Part shown: one piece after another, positions 9,376 through 17,863 of the stretch
How the letters are laid out: each line of letters begins with the position of its first letter
How positions within the stretch are numbered: position 1 is the stretch's first letter
Assembly: GCA_018365455.1 (NCBI GenBank)
Contig: JAGZJZ010000017.1
Span: 72,552 to 136,551 of the forward strand
Source: Clostridiales bacterium
Lineage (GTDB): Bacteria; Bacillota; Clostridia; Lachnospirales; Lachnospiraceae
DNA length: 64,000 bases
Direction of reading: 5' to 3'
Program-made: the position numbers and the translations under genes
The notes under the pieces: model-generated
The model's database searches: none
What the model was told of the DNA's origin: nothing
What the model saw: only the letters and a program-made list of their open reading frames with translations

Positions 9376-9433
9376 TTTTTTATATCCTGGAGATAATGTA
9401 TTACATAGTAAATCCATTTTAACGGAGGGGAAT

Positions 9434-9805
9434 ATGGAAACTTTTACAGATTATCTGGCATCTATTCAAGATGTAGAACAGCGTGAACGCATAGGGGAAG
9501 TCTTACAATGGGTGATTCTTAAATTTCCAAATTTGGAAACTAAAATTGCATGGAATCAGCCCATGTTTACAGATCATGGTACATTTATAATTGGGTTTAG
9601 CGTATCCAAACAGCATTTTGCTGTCTCGCCGGAAGTCAAAGGAATAGAGGTGTTTTCCGGTGATATAACTGAATCAGGATATAGCCATGGTAAAAATATT
9701 TTTCGTATTAAATGGGAGGATCCGGTTGATTATATGCTCCTTGAACGTATGATACAATATAATATTGATGATAAAAAAGAGTGTAAGGCTTTCTGGAGAA
9801 AGTAA
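9434..9805 (+). CDS. DUF1801 (YdhG-like) family protein
   Basis: 123 residues. The start at 9434 is chosen because GGAGGGG sits a few bases upstream; longer in-frame starts lack such a site. The sequence carries the DUF1801 pattern with KIAWNQPMF followed by FIIGFSVSKQHFAVSPE. Members are small single-domain proteins, sometimes described as frataxin-like iron carriers. The true role is uncertain. Confidence 0.75.
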   Translation: METFTDYLASIQDVEQRERIGEVLQWVILKFPNLETKIAWNQPMFTDHGTFIIGFSVSKQHFAVSPEVKGIEVFSGDITESGYSHGKNIFRIKWEDPVDYMLLERMIQYNIDDKKECKAFWRK

Positions 9806-9847
9806 AGGAAGCGGTTCATGATGAGGCGGACAATTAGGAGGAAATGT

Positions 9848-10378
9848 ATGCGGAAAGTGATTTTATTTATAGCCATGAGTCTGGATGGCTATATTGCACA
9901 AAAAGACGGAAATGTTGACTGGCTGAGGGGACAGGAGCCAGATAATGACGATATGGTGGCCTATCAGGAGTTTATCCGGGGAATAGACACGGTAATTCTA
10001 GGGTGGAATACGTATGATCAGATTGTGACGGAACTTTCCCCGGATGAGTGGATGTACAAGGACTTGACAAGCTATATCATGACCCATAAAGAACTTCCTG
10101 ACACAGAAAATATAAAATATGTAAATGAAAATGTCTGCGAACTTATTAAAAAATTAAGGCAGGAACCAGGAAAAGATATTTGGATCTGCGGAGGGGCTGC
10201 AGTCATTCAGCCCCTGATTGAAAAAGATTACATTGACAGATTTCATATCTCAATTATACCGGTTATTTTAGGAAATGGAATTCGCCTGTTTGAAATAACA
10301 GAAAGTACAAAACTGTTAAAATTAATCAAATCACAAAGTTATAACGGAATAACAGATGTTATTTATGAACGGAGATAA
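9848..10378 (+). CDS. RibD C-terminal/dihydrofolate-reductase-fold protein
   Basis: 176 residues with the family opening VILFIAMSLDGYIA, the central YDQI...MTHKELP segment and WICGGAAVIQPLIE. The fold binds NADPH, and members reduce diverse substrates. This stand-alone form (YyaP/YwjB-like) is not the riboflavin enzyme, since no deaminase domain is present. The start at 9848 has AGGAGG six bases away; the nearby ATG at 9844 is out of frame. The family and function are inferred from sequence pattern only. Confidence 0.8.
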   Translation: MRKVILFIAMSLDGYIAQKDGNVDWLRGQEPDNDDMVAYQEFIRGIDTVILGWNTYDQIVTELSPDEWMYKDLTSYIMTHKELPDTENIKYVNENVCELIKKLRQEPGKDIWICGGAAVIQPLIEKDYIDRFHISIIPVILGNGIRLFEITESTKLLKLIKSQSYNGITDVIYERR

Positions 10379-10448
10379 ATTGTCCCATTAGATATCATCT
10401 CATTAGTGATGCTTTTGTCTGTAACACTTTTGTTTAGTAAAGAGCGAA

Positions 10449-10511
10449 TTGACAGACACAGAAAGTTTTGCTATACTAAGCAGAAGATTGCTGGGTGAGT
10501 TGGAACTCAGT
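10449..10511 (+). promoter_or_regulatory. Promoter of tetR with an operator in the leader
   Basis: TTGACA (10449-10454) and TATACT (10472-10477) are 17 nt apart, close to consensus. Downstream at 10497-10511 is GAGTTGGAACTCAGT, one copy of the GAGT-N4-ACTC unit that forms a four-unit array in front of the ABC genes. This suggests the TetR protein represses itself. Confidence 0.75.
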
Positions 10512-10525
10512 GAAAGGAGTTTGTC

Positions 10526-11104
10526 ATGACTACGAGGGCAGAACAAAAAGCAAAACGGGAAGAAGAGATTTTAATAGCAGCATTAGAGTTGTTTATAAAA
10601 AAAGGTTATGCATCTACTAAAACAAGTGAAATTTCAAAAGCGCTGAATATAAGTGAAGGGTTACTATTTCATTATTTCAAAACAAAGGAAATCTTATTGG
10701 AGACATTGGTAGATATTGCACTCAGGGAAAGCGATAATTGGGCAGATCAGGAAAATCTGGATCCCATTGATTATTTTGAGCAGGTAGCAGAGTCCGTGTT
10801 ACGAAGCTTGAAAGAGGACGAAGTTGGATCAAAATTTTTTATTCTGATTGCGCAGCTGAAACAAAGCGAAGGGATTCCAAAACATATATATGAAAAGATT
10901 AAATCCAGGGAACAGGATGCCGACAAAATAGCAGAGATCATGAAAAGAGGACAGCAAATGGGATCGATACGACAGGGAGATCCTTATGCATTAACGTATT
11001 TATTCAGCAACACGTTACAGTCTATAGCCGTACAGTATGCTTTACACAGTAAAATGCCATTTCCAGAGGTTGAATGGATTGTGGATATGTTAAGAAATCA
11101 TTGA
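10526..11104 (+). CDS. TetR/AcrR family transcriptional regulator
   Basis: 192 residues with an N-terminal TetR helix-turn-helix (about 10-57; ALELFIKKGYASTKTSEISKAL, then a LFHYFKTKE recognition helix). The C-terminal ligand domain is variable and unassigned. Its own promoter and the promoter of the following ABC exporter share a GAGT-N4-ACTC sequence, so it very likely represses both and is released by a drug or other exported compound. A terminator follows, so the ABC genes form a separate transcript. Confidence 0.9.
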   Translation: MTTRAEQKAKREEEILIAALELFIKKGYASTKTSEISKALNISEGLLFHYFKTKEILLETLVDIALRESDNWADQENLDPIDYFEQVAESVLRSLKEDEVGSKFFILIAQLKQSEGIPKHIYEKIKSREQDADKIAEIMKRGQQMGSIRQGDPYALTYLFSNTLQSIAVQYALHSKMPFPEVEWIVDMLRNH

Positions 11105-11113
11105 AAATAATAG

Positions 11114-11157
11114 TAAAGCCGTTTGCTCAAAAAAGAGCAGGTGGCTTTATTTTTTTG
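11114..11157 (+). terminator. Terminator after tetR
   Basis: TAAAGCC (11114-11120) pairs with GGCTTTA (11143-11149), with an inner GCTC/GAGC stem and an A6 loop, followed by a T run to 11157. Confidence 0.85.
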
Positions 11158-11225
11158 TTTTCTAATGCTGATTTTTACTCCATAAATGTATAGGAGTGGA
11201 AAATTCAGGAATCTCCTTTTAACGG

Positions 11226-11254
11226 TTGACAGATAGTAAAAGCTTTGATATACT
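11226..11254 (+). promoter_or_regulatory. Promoter of the ABC exporter operon
   Basis: TTGACA (11226-11231), 17-nt spacer, TATACT (11249-11254). The spacing and -10 are the same as in the tetR promoter. The operator array starts five bases after the -10. Confidence 0.85.
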
Positions 11255-11258
11255 AACC

Positions 11259-11318
11259 GAGTAAAAACTCAACGAGTTAATACTCAATGAGTAAAAATTA
11301 AATGAGTTGATACTTAAC
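11259..11318. repeat. Four tandem 15-bp operator repeats
   Basis: Units start at 11259, 11274, 11289 and 11304, exactly 15 bp apart: GAGTAAAAACTCAAC, GAGTTAATACTCAAT, GAGTAAAAATTAAAT, GAGTTGATACTTAAC. Each holds an inverted GAGT/ACTC pair, perfect in units 1 and 2. The array covers the likely transcription start, where a bound TetR repressor would block RNA polymerase. Confidence 0.85.
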
Positions 11319-11455
11319 GATTAAGCTATGGATATGAGAGTGAGATAAGAGCAAGAGAAGGAGAACACATTTGATTTACCGAGGCTGATACGGTTTAAAA
11401 GGAATTTTATGCCTGGAGAAATGATGTGTTTCATACGAAAAAGGAGGAATCGTAA

Positions 11456-12400
11456 ATGGATATTGAATATGCAATTAAGGTGAGTGGGCTTAAAAAAGCA
11501 TACAAAGAAAAAGACGTGTTAAAAGGAGTCTCGTTTGAAGTAAAAAAAGGTTCTATTTTCTGTTTGCTGGGATCTAATGGTGCCGGTAAAACAACAATGG
11601 TAAAGATCCTTGCCACATTACTGCGGATGGACAGCGGTACGGCTATGATCGGAGGCCAGGATGTTAAAATGGATGGGGAGAAAGTCAGAAAAAGAATTAG
11701 TCTCACTGGTCAATTTGCGGCTGTTGATGAAATACTAACCGGACGGGAAAATCTGGAGATGGCAGCTCGTTTGTGCCATCTAAAGGATTATAAGAAGCAG
11801 GCTGATAAATTGTTAAGAGATTTCCATTTGGAAGATGCTGCAGACAAACGAACTGCCGCTTACTCCGGAGGAATGCGCAGAAGGCTGGATATTGCAATGA
11901 GTTTATTGGGGAATCCCTCTGTGATATTTTTGGATGAACCTACAACCGGTCTGGATCCTCAAAGCAGAAATGCTATGTGGAACATCATTCAAGAATTAAA
12001 AGAAAGTGGTGTTACCATTTTTTTGACCACGCAGTATTTAGAAGAGGCGGAAGAACTTGCAGATCAGGTTGCAATTTTGCATGAGGGCGTGATTATTGCC
12101 AATGGAACTGTGGAGGAGATTAAGAAGTTATCTTCCACCGAATACGTTATTTTTACCTTTCATCATCATGAAAGTATGCGAAAGATGACTAAAATGTTTG
12201 CTGAGGAAATCTCGGGAATAAATGAAGATGATCAAACAGTGTCAATTGAAATAAAAGGCGGAATGAAACAAATCACAAATATCTTTACCACAATGGATCA
12301 GTACGGAATAATATCTTCTTCGTTTACACAAAAGAAAGCTACATTAGAAGATGTATTCCTGAATTTAGTGGATGGGGCAAAGGAGAATAGATATGAATAA
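11456..12400 (+). CDS. ABC exporter ATP-binding protein (DrrA/daunorubicin type)
   Basis: 314 residues: Walker A GSNGAGKTT, signature YSGGMRRR, Walker B VIFLDEPTTGLDP, and a C-terminal extension of about 90 residues as in DrrA-type ATPases. It would energise export of a hydrophobic compound with the ABC-2 permease encoded next. A strong AAGGAGG site precedes the ATG. Its last 8 bases overlap the permease gene. The operator array just upstream places it under the adjacent TetR regulator. The exported compound is unknown. Confidence 0.93.
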   Translation: MDIEYAIKVSGLKKAYKEKDVLKGVSFEVKKGSIFCLLGSNGAGKTTMVKILATLLRMDSGTAMIGGQDVKMDGEKVRKRISLTGQFAAVDEILTGRENLEMAARLCHLKDYKKQADKLLRDFHLEDAADKRTAAYSGGMRRRLDIAMSLLGNPSVIFLDEPTTGLDPQSRNAMWNIIQELKESGVTIFLTTQYLEEAEELADQVAILHEGVIIANGTVEEIKKLSSTEYVIFTFHHHESMRKMTKMFAEEISGINEDDQTVSIEIKGGMKQITNIFTTMDQYGIISSSFTQKKATLEDVFLNLVDGAKENRYE

Positions 12401-13163
12401 AATAGCACATAGTTTAAGCGATACCCTTACAATGGTTTCCAGAAGTATGAAACATACAACCAGGCAAGTTGAAATATTGATCATGACAGCGATTTTGCCT
12501 TTGGCACAGCTGTTGATGCTGGTCTTTATCATAGGCGGTTCCATGCAGATTGGAGAATTTTCCTATCTGGATTATATCCTGCCGGGAATATTGTTAATGT
12601 CAATCGCAAGCAGTGCATCCATGACAGCCATTTCTGTCAAGGAAGATATGACGAAGGGAATTATGGACCGGTTTCGAACGATGGATATTGGTAAAACAGC
12701 GGTATTAAATGGTCATATGGCTGCAACACTGTTAAGATGTGCCATTACAGCCCTGGTTGTACTAAGCGTTGCAGTGATAATTGGATTTCGGGCAAAGGCA
12801 GGTTTGTTAGATTACCTCACAATCTTTCTGGTTGTTTTTCTATTTTCACTGATGTATACCTGGGCAGCAATTGTCTGGGGACTGTTCTGTCCAAGCTTAG
12901 AGGCGGTAAGTGCATTCACTTATATTGGAATGCTTCTTCCGTATATCAGTTCCTGCTTTGTACCGGTAGATAATATGCCCGCTGTCCTTCGGGTGTTCGC
13001 AAAATACCAGCCGTTTACCCCCCTTGCAGACAGCCTCAGAGGATTGCTTCTGGATATGGATACCGGAAATACGATTTTCATTGCAATTGCCTGGTGCCTG
13101 GGATTGCTTCTGGTATTCTATATTTGTTCATTGAAAATTTACCATAGGAGAGCAAATAAATAG
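12393..13163 (+). CDS. ABC-2 type exporter permease (DrrB-like)
   Basis: 256 residues from the ATG at 12393, which has AAAGGAG seven bases upstream; an earlier in-frame start lacks a site. Six hydrophobic segments are visible, with the ABC-2 signature region (FVPVDNMPAVLRVFAKYQPFTP) before the last helices. It forms the membrane pore for the DrrA-like ATPase, whose gene it overlaps. Confidence 0.9.
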   Translation: MNKIAHSLSDTLTMVSRSMKHTTRQVEILIMTAILPLAQLLMLVFIIGGSMQIGEFSYLDYILPGILLMSIASSASMTAISVKEDMTKGIMDRFRTMDIGKTAVLNGHMAATLLRCAITALVVLSVAVIIGFRAKAGLLDYLTIFLVVFLFSLMYTWAAIVWGLFCPSLEAVSAFTYIGMLLPYISSCFVPVDNMPAVLRVFAKYQPFTPLADSLRGLLLDMDTGNTIFIAIAWCLGLLLVFYICSLKIYHRRANK

Positions 13164-13346
13164 TTTCGATGTTGGCGGTGATGAGTTGATCTTCTTTTTT
13201 GAGTACAATTGATCTTTTTTATAAAGCGTGTTAATATGATTAAAAAGCGCAAGAATGGTATACGAATGCGGATGTGCAGAAATAATTTAATCTGTGAATG
13301 CTGATATTCCTTTGGGTAAGCGAGAAACAGACAGGGAGGTGTGAAA

Positions 13347-13793
13347 ATGCTCATACGTGAATTGTACGAAAATGAAATGGATGGAGCCATTGATTTGGCA
13401 TGGCAAGTATTTTTAGAGTTTGAAGCTTTGGATTACAGTGAACAGGGTGTAAAGGAATTTTGGAAGAGTATACATGATGAGGCATATTTAAATCAGTTGC
13501 GGATTTATGGAGCTTTTGAAGATGAAAAGATCCTGGGGATTATTGCAACCCGCAATGATGGCGGGCATGTTGCTTTGTTTTTTGTAGATGGAAAATATCA
13601 GAGACAGGGAATCGGAAAGGATTTATTTGCACTTGTGTGCAAGGATAATACAAGCGGCAGCATTACGGTCAATTCTTCGCCCTTTGCAGTTCCTGTCTAT
13701 CACCATCTTGGATTTACAGATACAGATTTGGAAAAGGTTACTAATGGATTAAGGTATACACCAATGGTTATCAATCTTAATAATCGTCTGTAA
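13347..13793 (+). CDS. GNAT family N-acetyltransferase (1 of 3)
   Basis: 148 residues. The acetyl-CoA pyrophosphate loop RQGIGKDLF is clear, in the usual position after the beta-4 strand HVALFFVDGKY, and the C-terminal part (VYHHLGFTDTD) fits the fold. The ATG at 13347 is seven bases from GGAGG; a GTG at 13341 is the alternative. The acceptor is unknown. It is the first of three consecutive acetyltransferase genes. Confidence 0.85.
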   Translation: MLIRELYENEMDGAIDLAWQVFLEFEALDYSEQGVKEFWKSIHDEAYLNQLRIYGAFEDEKILGIIATRNDGGHVALFFVDGKYQRQGIGKDLFALVCKDNTSGSITVNSSPFAVPVYHHLGFTDTDLEKVTNGLRYTPMVINLNNRL

Positions 13794-13824
13794 ATATACA
13801 TTAGAAAAGAAAGGATAGCTGAGC

Positions 13825-14418
13825 ATGATTTATCTGGAAACTGAGCGTCTTATATTAAGAGATTATGAAGAAAAAGAGGAAGACCTTTATTATCGGCTGA
13901 AAAGCGATGATAAAACCATGTATTACCTGCAGGATATTAAGCTGCATTCTGCTGGCGATGCCAGAGAGGATTTTCAAAATATGCTGCAGGATAAGGGTTC
14001 TGATAACAGGAAGTTTTATTTTCTGCACATGATGTTAAAGGAATCCCGGCAGCAGGTAGGAAGTATAGGATATACCGCTACGGATCAAACCCCACTGGGG
14101 AAACTGGTTCATCTGGGATACTTTACATATCCCGCCTTTTGGGGAAATGGCTATACAACAGAAGCTTTAAAAAAGGTACTAGAATTTGCTTTTACAAAAA
14201 ATGGAGTTTACCGCGTAACTACCGGATGCCTAAAGGAGAACGGGGCATCCGAAAAGGTTATGATAAATTGTGGACTTATTAAGGAAGCGGAACACGTGGA
14301 CTGGGAATGGCATGATGGAAAAATGAAAACACGCCTGGAATATCGTTTGCTGAAACACGAATGGGAGGGAATAAATGGAACTGATCATACGAAAGTGGCA
14401 GATCAAAGATGCCAATGA
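13825..14418 (+). CDS. GNAT family N-acetyltransferase (2 of 3, RimJ/RimL type)
   Basis: 197 residues with the RimJ-like opening ETERLILRDYEE and the acetyl-CoA region LGYFTYPAFWGNGYTTEALK, then GASEKVMINCGL. RimJ/RimL relatives acetylate N-terminal amines of ribosomal proteins, but many such paralogues act on small molecules. The gene overlaps the third acetyltransferase gene by 44 bp in another frame. Confidence 0.87.
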   Translation: MIYLETERLILRDYEEKEEDLYYRLKSDDKTMYYLQDIKLHSAGDAREDFQNMLQDKGSDNRKFYFLHMMLKESRQQVGSIGYTATDQTPLGKLVHLGYFTYPAFWGNGYTTEALKKVLEFAFTKNGVYRVTTGCLKENGASEKVMINCGLIKEAEHVDWEWHDGKMKTRLEYRLLKHEWEGINGTDHTKVADQRCQ

Positions 14419-14884
14419 ACTGGCAGCGGCACTGAACAATCAAAAAATTCAGGATAACCTGAGAGATGGAATGCCTTATCCTTATACACCAATTGATGCA
14501 AAAGAGTATATCAACGCCGTATTAGCGGCTGACCAGGACTCCACTTATGCATTTGCAATTGAAGTGGATGGACAGGTAGCGGGCAGCATTGGCGTTACGC
14601 GCTGCAGTAATATCCATTCTTTAACAGCAGAAATGGGATATTACATTGCAGAGCCGCATTGGGGCAGGGGGATTGGGACGGAGGCTGTAAAAGAGACTTG
14701 CAGATATATTTTTGATCATACAGATATCATACGGATCTTTGCCGAACCGTTTGCGTATAATGTTCCTTCCTGCCGGGTTTTGGAAAAAGCAGGCTTTCAG
14801 TGCGAGGGCATTTTACGTAAAAATGCAGTGAAAAATGGAAAAGTACAGGATATGAAAATGTACGCATTGATTAAGGAAACTTAA
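14375..14884 (+). CDS. GNAT family N-acetyltransferase (3 of 3)
   Basis: 169 residues. The acetyl-CoA loop GRGIGTEAV is preceded by AEMGYYIAEPHW, and NVPSCRVLEKAGFQCEG is the typical C-terminal motif. A GGGAGG site precedes the ATG at 14375, which lies inside the previous gene, so translation is probably coupled. It is more distant from gene 1 than from gene 2. Confidence 0.88.
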   Translation: MELIIRKWQIKDANELAAALNNQKIQDNLRDGMPYPYTPIDAKEYINAVLAADQDSTYAFAIEVDGQVAGSIGVTRCSNIHSLTAEMGYYIAEPHWGRGIGTEAVKETCRYIFDHTDIIRIFAEPFAYNVPSCRVLEKAGFQCEGILRKNAVKNGKVQDMKMYALIKET

Positions 14885-14890
14885 TGTACC

Positions 14891-16291
14891 TTATACGGAC
14901 GCTGGTGCAAAAGACAGAAGAGCTTCGTTTATAATCTGAAGCCCCCTGGCTAAATCCACATGAGAATCAGGGGAGCAGACAGCCAGGCGGATCGCAGAAA
15001 TAAGCGTGCTGTTTCCCACTAAAAACCGCTCACTGCAAAATACTTGAACACCCTTCTTTCTTAAATAAATTTCCAGTTCGTGACTATTTATAGAATTACG
15101 GAGAATCAGCCATCGGAATTGGCTTCTTTGGGTGCCCCAAAGGTCATTTCCGGCTAACAGGTTCTCCGTGATTCTATTTCTTTTTATGATCTCCTGTATT
15201 TTATCTGCAGTGATGTGTTCGGCTATACCGGTTTGAATCAATTGAGCGGCTAATTCTGTCTCGATAGGAGAGGACATAACATTGATATTTCGAATTCCGG
15301 TGAGCAGGCTTTCCCGGAAAGCTGGTGGTGCCGCCAGAAAAGAAATTCTGAGCCCGGTTGACAGAGAATTGGAAAGCGTGCAGATATGGATGGTATGGTC
15401 CGGTATCAGTTCATATAGTGAGAGGTTTGGCATTTCTGATAAAAAGGTATACGTACCATCTTCTATATTAATCAGGGCATATTTTTCTATTATACTGCTT
15501 AAATGGATGCGCTCATTTAGATCCATTGTGACAGTAGTCGGATTGTGAGAATCAGGAATTACATAGATTCCTTTTATATTCTCTGCCTTGCAAATCTGTT
15601 CTAAGTATTTTAAATCCATTTTGCTGTTGCGATAGGGTATGGGGATCAGTATGATACCTAACATATTTGCAATATTTTTAATACCCGGATATGTAAGAGA
15701 ATTAGTTGCAATTTTATCTCCGTAACGAAATAGAGATGCCAATATAACCGTTAAAGAATTCTGCAACCCGGACGTAATTAGTATATTTTTGGATTGAGCA
15801 GGAATCCCCAGTTTATGCAGCCAAATGCAGGCACTTTCTTTTTGCAGTTCACTTCCTGAAATATCTGTGTATTTTAACAGGTTATCGATATTTATCCTGG
15901 AAGGGAGTTTCTTTAGAATCTGGGTAATATACCTGTTTTGCTGGTAAAGCGGATGTGAGGCGCCCAGATTAATGCAATTGGATTCTTCCCTCTCGCTTAG
16001 CATTGGAAGATTAGCGCTTACGTCGGAAGCAACATAGGTTCCTCTGCCGATGGTACCGCTGATTAACCCCTTAGATTCACACAGCTTAAACGCTCTGGTA
16101 ACCGTACTCAGATTAACATCCAGATAATCAGCTAATTCTCTTTGGGGAGGCAGTTTATCATTTGGCTGCAAATTTCCGGCAGCAATATCTTTTTCTAATG
16201 CAGCAGCGATAGAAAGGTACAGGGGTGTGTTTTCTCTGCTTAGTTTCGGTCTCCAGTTCATAGGATAATTTTCAAATGAATTTACCGGCAT
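14891..16291 (-). CDS. MocR-type regulator (GntR DNA-binding domain fused to an aminotransferase-like domain)
   Basis: 466 residues from the ATG at 16291, which has GAGGAAA just upstream; a start 33 bases earlier is less likely. Residues about 20-90 form a GntR winged helix (LPPQRELADYLDVNLSTVTRAFKLCESKGLI, split by a turn). The rest is a PLP-dependent fold type I aminotransferase domain. The usual Schiff-base lysine region (near CTLSNSLSTGLRI) shows no lysine at that site, so PLP binding may be altered. MocR proteins usually control adjacent vitamin B6 or amino-acid genes; the divergent deformylase-racemase genes are the likely targets. Confidence 0.85.
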   Translation of the reverse strand: MPVNSFENYPMNWRPKLSRENTPLYLSIAAALEKDIAAGNLQPNDKLPPQRELADYLDVNLSTVTRAFKLCESKGLISGTIGRGTYVASDVSANLPMLSEREESNCINLGASHPLYQQNRYITQILKKLPSRINIDNLLKYTDISGSELQKESACIWLHKLGIPAQSKNILITSGLQNSLTVILASLFRYGDKIATNSLTYPGIKNIANMLGIILIPIPYRNSKMDLKYLEQICKAENIKGIYVIPDSHNPTTVTMDLNERIHLSSIIEKYALINIEDGTYTFLSEMPNLSLYELIPDHTIHICTLSNSLSTGLRISFLAAPPAFRESLLTGIRNINVMSSPIETELAAQLIQTGIAEHITADKIQEIIKRNRITENLLAGNDLWGTQRSQFRWLILRNSINSHELEIYLRKKGVQVFCSERFLVGNSTLISAIRLAVCSPDSHVDLARGLQIINEALLSFAPASV

Positions 16292-16321
16292 AGTATTTCC
16301 TCTTTTCAAAATATTGTTCTG

Positions 16322-16356
16322 CATACAATTTTAGCATTGAAACCATACAATATCAA
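16322..16356 (-). promoter_or_regulatory. mocR promoter with direct repeats over both hexamers
   Basis: On the minus strand TTGATA (16351-16356) and TAAAAT (16328-16333) are 17 nt apart. CATACAAT occurs at 16322-16329 and 16344-16351, 22 bp apart on the same face of the helix, touching the -10 and the -35. Direct repeats are the usual MocR sites, so self-repression is likely. Confidence 0.6.
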
Positions 16357-16375
16357 GGGTTATAATTTAAGAAGA

Positions 16376-16459
16376 GGCTGGATAGAGCAGGCTGAATAGA
16401 ACAGGCTGAATAGTAAAGGGTGAATGGAAGAAGATGAACAGAATAGTCTGAAGTATATC
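16376..16459. repeat. Degenerate 14-bp tandem repeat between mocR and the deformylase gene
   Basis: Five clear units start at 16376, 16390, 16404, 16418 and 16432, and a weaker sixth at 16446. Examples are GGCTGGATAGAGCA, GGCTGAATAGAACA and GGCTGAATAGTAAA. The array lies upstream of the deformylase gene and outside any coding region. Confidence 0.8.
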
Positions 16460-16518
16460 TGGTACCGGGAATTTGTAACAGACTGTTAAATCGACCCTAT
16501 AGTAAGGAGAACATAAAT

Positions 16519-16995
16519 ATGGTAAAGAAAATATTACTGCTTGGCGAAGAAAAATTGTATCAAAAAAGTGATCTGGTGAAAAAAGGAGAGGATTTTACGG
16601 AAACAATCTCTGATTTACATGACACTCTTATGGATTTTAAGAGTCGGTATCAGGCGGGGCGTGCCATAGCCGCACCTCAGATTGGCGTGGGAAAACGTAT
16701 TATTTATATGTATCTGGATAAGCCGGTTGTATTTATTAATCCCTGGCTTGAGTTTCCGGACGATGAAGAGATGGAGGTACTGGATGATTGCATGTCTTTC
16801 CCTAATTTATATGTAAGAGTAAAAAGGTTCAGACGCTGCGTAGTGAGGTATGTGGATGCGGAATGGAAGAGTAGGGAGATGCGGCTAGAGGGGGATCTGG
16901 CTGAATTATTTCAGCACGAATATGACCATCTGGAAGGTATCCTTGCAACTATGAGGGCGGTGGACGACAAAGCGCTTTGCATGAGGGGAGAATGA
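16519..16995 (+). CDS. Peptide deformylase-like metalloenzyme (divergent paralogue)
   Basis: 158 residues with the three deformylase motifs in order: AIAAPQIGVG, then a cysteine motif DDCMSF (C91), then QHEYDHLEG (H133, E134, H137). The metal ligands and the catalytic glutamate are present. Motif 2 is usually EGCLS, so this is not the housekeeping type. It would remove formyl groups from N-terminal methionine or short formyl-peptides. The stop codon sits 3 nt before the start of the racemase-like gene, so the two are co-expressed. Confidence 0.85.
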   Translation: MVKKILLLGEEKLYQKSDLVKKGEDFTETISDLHDTLMDFKSRYQAGRAIAAPQIGVGKRIIYMYLDKPVVFINPWLEFPDDEEMEVLDDCMSFPNLYVRVKRFRRCVVRYVDAEWKSREMRLEGDLAELFQHEYDHLEGILATMRAVDDKALCMRGE

Positions 16996-16997
16996 AT

Positions 16998-17690
16998 ATG
17001 AAGAAATTAGGGATACTTGGAGGAATCAGTTTTACATCTACGATAGAATATTACAAAAAGATTATGAATCTGTATTATGAAAGATTTCAGGACTATTATT
17101 ATCCGGAGATTGTAATAGAAAGCCTGAATTTTCAATATTTTACAGATCTTGAAAATCAGAACCGCATGGAGGAATATATCAATTGCATTCGGTCCGGTAT
17201 TGAAAATTTAAAGCATGCAGGAGCAGAGATTGTGATTATGGCTGCCAATTCTCCCCATTCCGTGTATGATGTAATAGAAGAGGATGCGGGTGTGCCAATG
17301 ATAAGTATTGTGGATTCCGTAGCAAAACAGGCACAGGCTCTGTCCAGGAAGAAACTGCTTTTAACCGGGATTCGATATACAATGAGTCATTCATTGTATA
17401 AAAACAGAATGAAAGAATATGGCATTGAAATCATATCTCCGGATGAGAAACAGCAAAATATAATTGATGATATAATATTCGGGGAATTGGCAGTACATAA
17501 AATAAACAGCCAGTCTCAAAGGGAATTTATGGACATAGTGGGTTATTATCAAAAAGAGTGTGGGATTGAGGGTGTTATTTTAGGATGCACAGAATTGCCC
17601 TTGTTGATAAAGGGACTTCCTGAGCCGGTACCATTTTTGGACTCTTTGAAATTGCACTGTGAAGATTGTTTCCAGCGAATGCTTAAATAG
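16998..17690 (+). CDS. Aspartate/glutamate racemase family protein
   Basis: 230 residues. The ATG at 16998 is chosen because GGGGAG is eight bases upstream; the ATG at 16992 is too close. The GILGGISFTST opening and the GCTELPLL motif (C197) are those of the family. The first catalytic site, usually C or T in the N-(C/T)-x-H motif, is S85 (AANSPH). E. coli YgeA uses a Thr/Cys pair in these places, so a one-sided or modified racemase is plausible. It probably interconverts D- and L-amino acids, possibly supplying or using amino acids moved by the neighbouring symporter. Confidence 0.82.
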   Translation: MKKLGILGGISFTSTIEYYKKIMNLYYERFQDYYYPEIVIESLNFQYFTDLENQNRMEEYINCIRSGIENLKHAGAEIVIMAANSPHSVYDVIEEDAGVPMISIVDSVAKQAQALSRKKLLLTGIRYTMSHSLYKNRMKEYGIEIISPDEKQQNIIDDIIFGELAVHKINSQSQREFMDIVGYYQKECGIEGVILGCTELPLLIKGLPEPVPFLDSLKLHCEDCFQRMLK

Positions 17691-17740
17691 AAAACATAAC
17701 TGGTAATATTTGCGTTACCGGTAATAAAGCGGAAAAAATC

Positions 17741-17769
17741 TTGTCCATCGCTTGTGTGTATGTTACAAT
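17741..17769 (+). promoter_or_regulatory. Promoter of the symporter gene
   Basis: TTGTCC (17741-17746), a 17-nt spacer and TACAAT (17764-17769). The leader to the start codon is about 90 nt, with nothing further recognised. Confidence 0.55.
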
Positions 17770-17863
17770 AGTGAAGTTGTATGTATCACCTTATTAATGG
17801 GTATTCTATTTGGATACAAGAAATGACGGAGTGATAAATCTTTCAATAAGGGAGTAGATAAGA

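Noticed and set aside
11259..11318. Short regular repeats that could suggest a CRISPR array
   Set aside because: The 15-bp units have no spacers and lie at a promoter; they are operators.
16376..16459. 14-bp tandem units considered as CRISPR or a coding repeat
   Set aside because: Units are directly adjacent with no spacers, no cas genes are near, and no open frame crosses them.
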